Assembly: GCA_963707145.1 (NCBI GenBank) | Contig: CAVPOQ010000004.1 | Span: 434,001-498,000 of the forward strand | DNA: 64,000 bases | DNA from: RPQJ01 sp963707145 | GTDB lineage: Bacteria; Pseudomonadota; Gammaproteobacteria; Steroidobacterales; Steroidobacteraceae | Direction of reading: 5' to 3' | Shown here: piece after piece, positions 58,738-64,000 of the stretch | How the letters are laid out: every line of letters starts with the position of its first letter | Position numbering within the stretch: the first letter of the stretch is position 1 | Notes under the pieces: model-generated | The model's database searches: none | Seen by the model: the letters and a program-made list of their open reading frames with translations, nothing else | Told to the model about the DNA's origin: nothing | Position numbers and translations under genes: made by a program

Positions 58738-60834
58738 CTACTTCACCTTCATGCCCGGCTCGGCGCCGGCGTCCGGCGCAAGCAGGAAGATCCCGGTGCC
58801 GCCGGCCCCGGCGGCGAGCACCATGCCTTCGGAGACGCCGAAGCGCATCTTGCGCGGCGCGAGGTTCGCGACCACCACCGTGAGGCGCCCGACCAGCTGC
58901 TCGGGTGCGTAGGCGAGGCGGATGCCGGCGAACACCGTGCGCCGTTCGGTGCCGAGGTCCACCACGAGCCGCAGCAGCTTGTCGGCGCCCTCGACGGGTG
59001 CGGCCTCGACGATGCGCGCAATGCGCAGGTCCACTTTCGCGAACTCGTCGATCGAGATGGGCCCGGGTGCCGCGGGCGCTGCGTCGGCGGCCGCCACCTG
59101 GGTCTTCTGCGCAGCGGCAACGGCCCCGCCTGCGGCCGGCGTCGCCGATGCGGCGGGTGCCGCTCCCGCCGCGGCCGCGGGCTTCAGGCTCTCCGAGGAG
59201 GCGGCGAGCAGCGCCTCGGTCGCCTTGGGGTCCACCCGCGTGGCGAGCGGTTCGTAGGCGCCGATGGCCCGGCCGAGCAGCGCTTCCGCGCCGTCGTCCC
59301 AGCATTGCCCGGGAATCCCGAGGAAGCGCTCCGCGCCGGCCGCGAGCCGCGGCACGATCGGCGTGAGGTAGAGCACCAGCAGGCGGAACAGGTTCAGGCC
59401 CTGCGTGCACACTCCGCGCACCTCGGCCGAGCGCGCTGGGTCCTTGGCCATGAGCCAGGGTTTCTGCTGGTCGATGTAGAGATTCGCGCGGTCGGCGAGC
59501 AGCATCACCTCGCGCACCACGCGCGCGAGGTCGCGACCCTCGTAGGCCTCCGCGACGCTGTCCGCGGCCTCCAGGAACGCGCTGTACAGCGCCGGGTCAG
59601 GCAGCTCGTCCGCGAGCCGCCCGCCGCCACGGGCGATGAAGCCCGCGCAGCGGCTCGCGATGTTCACGAGCTTGCCGACCAGGTCGGAATTCACCTTGGC
59701 GACGAAGTCCTCGAGGCCGAGGTCGAGGTCCTCGACACCGGATCCCAGGCGCGAGGCGAAGAAATAGCGCAGGTATTCCCCCGGCAGGTGGTCGAGCCAG
59801 GCGCGCGCTGTGATGAACGTGCCCCGCGACTTCGACATCTTCTGACCGTTGACGGTCAGGAACCCGTGCACGAACACCGAGGTGGGCGGCCGATAGCCCG
59901 CACCATGGAGCACCGCGGGCCAGAACAGCGTGTGGAAGTACACGATGTCCTTGCCGATGAAGTGGTAGACCTCGGCGTCCGAATCGTTCGCCCAGTAGCG
60001 ATCGAAGTCGGCGCCGGTGCGCCGGCAGTAGTTCAGCAGGCTGCCCAGGTACCCGATCGGCGCGTCGAGCCAGACGTAGAAGTACTTGCCCGGCTCGCCC
60101 GGGATCTCGAAGCCGAAGTAGGGGGCGTCGCGCGAGATGTCCCAGTCGCGCAGGCCCGCGCCGAACCACTCCTCGAGCTTCGCGGTGACCGCCGGCTGCA
60201 GGCGGCCGGAGCCGGTCCACTCGCGCAGCATCGGCTCGAAGTCGCCGAGCCGGAAGAACAGGTGCTCCGAGTCGCGCTGCACGGGCGGCGAGCCGCTCAC
60301 CACGGATACCGCGTCGACGAGTTCGGCGGGCGTGTAGGTGGCGCCGCAGGACTCGCAGCTGTCGCCGTACTGGTCGGGCGCGGCGCAGCGCGGGCAGGTG
60401 CCGCGCACGTAGCGGTCCGGCAGGAACATGCCGGCTTCGGCGTCGTAGGCCTGGCGGATCGTCTCGCGGCGGACGTGCCCGCCGGCCACGAGCCGCGCGT
60501 AGATCGCCTCGGTGATCTCCCGGTTCTCGCTCGAGTGCGTGGTGTGGAAGTTGTCGAAGGAGATGTCGAAGCCCGCGAAGTCGCGGCGCTGCTCGGCACC
60601 GACGCGCTCGATCAGCGCCTCGGGCGCGATCCCCTCCTGGCGCGCCTTGAGCATGATCGGCGTGCCGTGGGCGTCGCTCGCGCAGACGTAGATGCAGTCG
60701 TGGCCGCGCAGGCGCTGGAAGCGCACCCAGATGTCGGTCTGCACTGCCTCGACCATGTGGCCGAGGTGCGGCGCACCGTTGGCGTAGGGCAGTGCGCTCG
60801 TGACGAGGATCGTGCGGCGGGAGGCGGGACTCAT
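58738..60834 (-). CDS. metG: Methionyl-tRNA synthetase with C-terminal tRNA-binding domain
   Basis: A class I synthetase of 698 residues. HLGH is at 23-26, the zinc knuckle is CPRC...CESC, and KMSKS lies in NGQKMSKSRG. After the anticodon domain, an Ala-rich linker (about 540-585) leads to the OB-fold tRNA-binding domain (KVDLRIARIVEAAPVEGADKLL) used for dimerisation. The start is ATG at 60834; an in-frame GTG four codons upstream is possible. Confidence 0.96.
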   Translation of the reverse strand: MSPASRRTILVTSALPYANGAPHLGHMVEAVQTDIWVRFQRLRGHDCIYVCASDAHGTPIMLKARQEGIAPEALIERVGAEQRRDFAGFDISFDNFHTTHSSENREITEAIYARLVAGGHVRRETIRQAYDAEAGMFLPDRYVRGTCPRCAAPDQYGDSCESCGATYTPAELVDAVSVVSGSPPVQRDSEHLFFRLGDFEPMLREWTGSGRLQPAVTAKLEEWFGAGLRDWDISRDAPYFGFEIPGEPGKYFYVWLDAPIGYLGSLLNYCRRTGADFDRYWANDSDAEVYHFIGKDIVYFHTLFWPAVLHGAGYRPPTSVFVHGFLTVNGQKMSKSRGTFITARAWLDHLPGEYLRYFFASRLGSGVEDLDLGLEDFVAKVNSDLVGKLVNIASRCAGFIARGGGRLADELPDPALYSAFLEAADSVAEAYEGRDLARVVREVMLLADRANLYIDQQKPWLMAKDPARSAEVRGVCTQGLNLFRLLVLYLTPIVPRLAAGAERFLGIPGQCWDDGAEALLGRAIGAYEPLATRVDPKATEALLAASSESLKPAAAAGAAPAASATPAAGGAVAAAQKTQVAAADAAPAAPGPISIDEFAKVDLRIARIVEAAPVEGADKLLRLVVDLGTERRTVFAGIRLAYAPEQLVGRLTVVVANLAPRKMRFGVSEGMVLAAGAGGTGIFLLAPDAGAEPGMKVK

Positions 60835-60931
60835 GGGGCAGGGCACCGTGGCGGACGGGCGATTATGCCACGCCGCGCCGGGTCGCCCCGCGGGGCGACG
60901 CAGTGCATCGCTCAGCCGTCGGAGGCCGCGC

Positions 60932-62044
60932 TCAGGTCGTTTCCCTGAACTGCTCGAAGCGCTGCTTGTTGATGGCCTTCTCGAAGGCCGAGCGACCCGT
61001 GATCACGCTCTTGTCGAGCAGTTCCTGGATCGCCGAGTCCATGGTGCGCATGCCGTGCTGTGCGCCGCTCTGCATGGTGTTCTCGAGCTGGTCGAGCTTG
61101 CCCTGGCGGATCAGGTTGGACACCGCCGGCACGTTGATCAGGATCTCGAGCGCGGCGGCGCGGCCGCGCTTGTCGGCCCGCGGGATCAGCTGCTGGGAGA
61201 TCACTCCGCGCAGCGAGGTCGACAGCATGGTGCGCACGTGCGCCTGCTTGTCGGCGGGGAAGGCGTTGACGATGCGGTCCACGGTGGCCGCGGCACCGTT
61301 GGTGTGCAGCGTGCCCATCACGAGGATGCCCATCTCGGCGGCCGTGACCGCGATCGCCATGGTCTCGAGGTCGCGCAGCTCGCCCACCAGCACGACGTCC
61401 GGGTCCTCGCGCAGCGCCGAGTGCAGCGCCTCGGCGAAGCCCGGGGTGTGTGCGCCCACCTCGCGCTGGCTCACCAGGCAGCTCTTGCGCGGGTGCACGA
61501 ACTCGATCGGGTCCTCGATGGTGAGGATGTGGCCCTTCACCCGCGAATTGATGTCGTCGAGCATCGCCGCGAGCGTCGTCGACTTGCCCGAGCCGGTCTT
61601 GCCGGTGACGAGGATCAGGCCGTTGTTCACGCGGCACAGGCTGCGCACCGACTCCGGCATGTTGAGCTGGTCGAGCGTGAGCGCCTTGGAAGGGATCGCG
61701 CGGAACACGCCGCCGAGCCCGCCGATGTGACGGAACACGTTGACGCGGAAGCGCGAGACCGTGGGGATCATGTAGGCGAAGTCCGCACCGTCGCGCTCGT
61801 GCAGGCGCGTTGCGGCCTGCCGCGTCATGATCTCCTCGAGCGCCTCGCGGACCAGCTCCTGGGAGAGCGGTTCCTCGCGCAGCGACTGCAGCTCTCCGTA
61901 GACGCGCACCCGCGGCGGGTCGCCTGCGACGAAGTGCAGGTCGGAGCCGCCGCGGGCGAGCACTTCGCGGAGGAAGTCGTCGATGCGCCGCGGGACGTGC
62001 TGGACGGCCTCGGCCGCGGCGATCTGGCTGCCCTCGGTGCTCAC
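60932..62044 (-). CDS. PilT/PilU-family pilus retraction ATPase (second of tandem pair)
   Basis: A 370-residue hexameric motor ATPase of the PilT family. N-terminal SDLHFVAGDPPRVRVYGEL; Walker A GKTGSGKST; Asp box ILTIEDPIEF; Walker B DPDVVLVGELRD; His box LHTNGAAATVDRI. ISQQLIPRADKRGRAAALEIL and the C-terminal region place it nearer PilT than PilU. The GTG at 62044 overlaps the preceding gene by four bases. It forms an operon with the other PilT-like gene and a kinase gene. It may power twitching, or act on a second pilus system. Confidence 0.88.
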   Translation of the reverse strand: MSTEGSQIAAAEAVQHVPRRIDDFLREVLARGGSDLHFVAGDPPRVRVYGELQSLREEPLSQELVREALEEIMTRQAATRLHERDGADFAYMIPTVSRFRVNVFRHIGGLGGVFRAIPSKALTLDQLNMPESVRSLCRVNNGLILVTGKTGSGKSTTLAAMLDDINSRVKGHILTIEDPIEFVHPRKSCLVSQREVGAHTPGFAEALHSALREDPDVVLVGELRDLETMAIAVTAAEMGILVMGTLHTNGAAATVDRIVNAFPADKQAHVRTMLSTSLRGVISQQLIPRADKRGRAAALEILINVPAVSNLIRQGKLDQLENTMQSGAQHGMRTMDSAIQELLDKSVITGRSAFEKAINKQRFEQFRETT

Positions 62045-63144
62045 GACGAGAGTCCCTGCGTGACGTCGGCGCGGAGGATCGCGGTGCCGTCCGGCACGAA
62101 ACGAGCGAACGGCCGCTTGTCGACGGCGTAGGAGAACGCGTCCTCGGGATCGATCTCGCGCGCCTGCAGTGCCGCGAGCAGCGCCTGGTCGAGGGTCTGC
62201 ATGCCGACGTCGCGGCCGGTCTGCAGCAGCGACGGGATCATGTGCGACTGGTCGGTCATGATGAGCTTGCCGATCGCGCGGTTCATCACCATCACCTCGC
62301 AGATCGCCTTGCGGCCGCGCAGGTCGGGCGTGCGCACCAGCACCTGGGTCACGACCCCGATCAGGCCCTGTGACAGGAAGCTCTTGGTCTGCTCGCGCTC
62401 CTCGGCCGGCAGCGCGTCGACCACGCGGTCGATGGTCTTCACGGCGCCGGTCGTGTGCAACGTGCCGAGCACGAGGTGGCCGGTCTCGGCGGCGGTCATC
62501 GCCCAGCGCACGGTGTCGGCGTCACGCAGCTCGCCCACCAGGATGACGTCGGGGTCCTCGCGCATCGCCGCGCGCACGCCCTCGGCGAAGGAGGGCAGGT
62601 GCGAGTGCAGCTCGCGCTGGATCACCTGCGACATCCGGCTGCGGTGCACGAACTCGATCGGATCCTCGAGGCTCACGATGTTGAGCCGGCGCGTGCGGTT
62701 GAGGTGGTCGATCATCGCCGCGAGCGTGGTGGACTTGCCGGTGCCGGTCGAGCCGGTGACCAGCACCATCCCCTGGTGATGGTCGCAGAACTTGCGGACG
62801 ATGGGCGGCAGGTTGAGCGACTGGAGCGTCGGCACCTCGCTCGGAATGCTGCGGAACACCGCGCCGACGCCGGTGTCCTTGTGGAACAGGTTGACTCGGA
62901 AGCGCTCGCCGCCCTCGGCCACGTAGGAGAAGTCGATGTCGTGGCCCTGGCGGAACTGCTCCTGCTGCGACGGGCTCAGGATCTCGGTGACGTAGCCCTC
63001 GAGTTCCGCGTCGCCCAGGTTGCGGAACTTGATCGGGACGAGGTCACCGTTCATGCGCAGCATCGGCGGCACGCCCACCGCGAGGTGCAGGTCGGAGCAG
63101 CCCTGCGACGCGCCGAGCCTCAGGAACGCGTCTATGCGCGCCAT
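62041..63144 (-). CDS. PilT-family pilus retraction ATPase (first of tandem pair)
   Basis: A 367-residue PilT-like ATPase. GCSDLHLAVGVPPMLRMNGDL near the start, Walker A GSTGTGKST, VSLEDPIEF, Walker B DPDVILVGELRD, His box LHTTGAVKTIDRV. The C-terminal part (GVVTQVLVRTPDLRGRKAICE; LIMTDQSHMIPSLLQTG) departs from Pseudomonas PilT, suggesting a paralogue. ATG at 63144, 13 bases after the kinase stop codon. Operon order is kinase-PilT-like-PilT-like. Confidence 0.87.
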   Translation of the reverse strand: MARIDAFLRLGASQGCSDLHLAVGVPPMLRMNGDLVPIKFRNLGDAELEGYVTEILSPSQQEQFRQGHDIDFSYVAEGGERFRVNLFHKDTGVGAVFRSIPSEVPTLQSLNLPPIVRKFCDHHQGMVLVTGSTGTGKSTTLAAMIDHLNRTRRLNIVSLEDPIEFVHRSRMSQVIQRELHSHLPSFAEGVRAAMREDPDVILVGELRDADTVRWAMTAAETGHLVLGTLHTTGAVKTIDRVVDALPAEEREQTKSFLSQGLIGVVTQVLVRTPDLRGRKAICEVMVMNRAIGKLIMTDQSHMIPSLLQTGRDVGMQTLDQALLAALQAREIDPEDAFSYAVDKRPFARFVPDGTAILRADVTQGLSS

Positions 63145-63157
63145 GGGCAACCCGCGC

Positions 63158-64000
63158 TCAAGGGTATTTCTCCAGAGCCGCGCGCAGCTCGTCCATGCTC
63201 TGGAAGCGCCGTGCCTTGTCGACCGCCATGGACTTCGTGACGATCTCGGAGAGGCCCGGCGGGACCGACGGGTTCAGCTCGATCGGCGGCCGCGCCTTGC
63301 CCTGCACGTGCTGGTACATCACGGCCATGTGGTCGCCGCGATGATACGGAGGCTCGCCGGTCAGCATCTCGTAGAGGATCACGCCGAGGCTGTAGATGTC
63401 GGCCCGCTCGTCGACCTTCTTGCCGAGGATCTGCTCGGGCGCCATGTACTTCGGCGAGCCGATCACGTAGCCGGTCTTGGTGAGCTGCGTGTCGCCCTGG
63501 TGCTGTGCGGCCGCGACGCCGAAGTCCACGATCTTCAGCAGTCCGGTTTCGTCGATCAGCACGTTGGCGGGCTTCAGGTCGCGGTGGATGATCCCGGACT
63601 GGTGGGCCACCGACATGCCGGTGGCGATGTCCGTGGCGTAGCGCACCGCCTTCCCGAGCGGCAGCGGCTTCTCGTTGACCTCGTTGCCGAGCGTGTGCGA
63701 GGGGAAGTACTCCATGGAAATGGCGTAGTTGCCGCGGATGAACAGGAAGTCGTAGATGCGGATCACGTTGCGGTGCGTGATCTTGCGCGAGTAGCGCAGC
63801 TCGTGCACGAAGCGCTTGAGCATCTCCTCGTCCTGGGAGACGTTCGGGTTGAGGAACTTGAGGACCAGGCGCTCGTCGACCACCTTGTCCTCCACCAGCA
63901 GCACGGTGCCGAAGGCGCCCTTGCCGATCTTCTGGACGTAGGTGTAGCGGCCCTCGAGCAGGTCGCCGGGTTGCAGCGTCGAGATGTCGAGCCGCTGCTG
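63158..64000 (-). CDS. Hanks-type Ser/Thr protein kinase, 5' end outside the window
   Basis: The frame is open to the window edge, so the N-terminus is missing. Visible in order: the Gly loop GKGAFGTV, the VAIK-type Lys in LVLKFLN, the catalytic HRDLKPANVL, DFGVA and the APE equivalent MAPEQ, with YSLGVILYEMLTGEPPY. All catalytic residues are present, so it should be active. The kinase domain ends near the stop codon, so any sensor domain would have to precede it. It shares an operon with two PilT-like ATPases, which suggests it phosphorylates pilus machinery or a partner. Confidence 0.9.
   Translation of the reverse strand, partial: QQRLDISTLQPGDLLEGRYTYVQKIGKGAFGTVLLVEDKVVDERLVLKFLNPNVSQDEEMLKRFVHELRYSRKITHRNVIRIYDFLFIRGNYAISMEYFPSHTLGNEVNEKPLPLGKAVRYATDIATGMSVAHQSGIIHRDLKPANVLIDETGLLKIVDFGVAAAQHQGDTQLTKTGYVIGSPKYMAPEQILGKKVDERADIYSLGVILYEMLTGEPPYHRGDHMAVMYQHVQGKARPPIELNPSVPPGLSEIVTKSMAVDKARRFQSMDELRAALEKYP

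Overview
The window is chromosomal DNA from a high-GC bacterium (about 70% GC by eye), almost certainly a gammaproteobacterium. Several gene orders point there: rplU-rpmA-obgE / rpsT / murJ-ribF-ileS-lspA-ispH followed by the minor-pilin cluster (the Pseudomonas/Xanthomonas arrangement), metG-rnfABCDGE-nth, nadC / grxD / rnt-pyrC-pepA, and a homodimeric-type pyruvate dehydrogenase (AceE-AceF-Lpd). I cannot name the genus; a Xanthomonadales/Nevskiales/Steroidobacterales-like lineage fits best. There is no CRISPR array, rRNA operon, prophage or complete insertion sequence. No gene-free stretch exceeds 300 bases.

Layout. 1-6.6 kb: 5'-truncated PEP carboxylase, a Lys/Ala-rich histone-H1-like protein, a CurA-like reductase with a Nudix hydrolase, a CorC/CNNM-type membrane protein and tRNA-Pro. 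6.6-17 kb: ispB, ribosomal proteins L21, L27 and S20, Obg GTPase, lipid II flippase MurJ, RibF, IleS, LspA, IspH. 16.9-23.5 kb: a tightly overlapping type IV pilus operon fimT-pilV-pilW-pilX-pilY1-pilE. 23.6-24.2 kb: a Fur-family regulator with a possibly leaderless transcript, and tRNA-Thr. 24.3-32.9 kb: an accessory-looking lipid/glycan region with two LpxL-like acyltransferases, a fatty-acyl-AMP ligase fused to an acyl carrier protein, a phosphopantetheinyl transferase, a third acyltransferase, a CDF metal transporter lacking its C-terminal domain, a GT2 glycosyltransferase and an ArnT-like glycosyltransferase. This is the best candidate for an undescribed system. 33-37.4 kb: a GAF-PAS-PAS-GGDEF-EAL protein, nadC, a DUF1289 protein with grxD. 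37.5-47.5 kb: rnt-pyrC-aminopeptidase, the pyruvate dehydrogenase complex and a sulfotransferase. 47.6-52.5 kb: an export operon tolC-hlyD-two ABC-2 permeases with no ATPase, lower in GC and flanked by a gene remnant, probably acquired. 52.7-60.8 kb: DUF1841, nth, rnfEGDCBA, metG. 60.9-64 kb: two PilT-family ATPases and the 3' part of a Ser/Thr protein kinase gene that runs off the window.

The themes are central metabolism (PEPC, PDH), envelope lipid and glycan work (IspB, MurJ, LspA, the acyltransferase region), redox (Rnf, Grx4) and surface motility with signalling (minor pilins, PilT-like ATPases, kinase, c-di-GMP enzyme).

A caution: seven genes (corC-like, murJ, ArnT-like, aceF, lpd, DUF1841, nth) are interrupted by a total of nine single-base frameshifts, although the protein continues perfectly in the next frame. 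Because several are core genes, the likeliest cause is consensus error in the assembly rather than gene decay. They are annotated here as full-length genes with the shift positions given.
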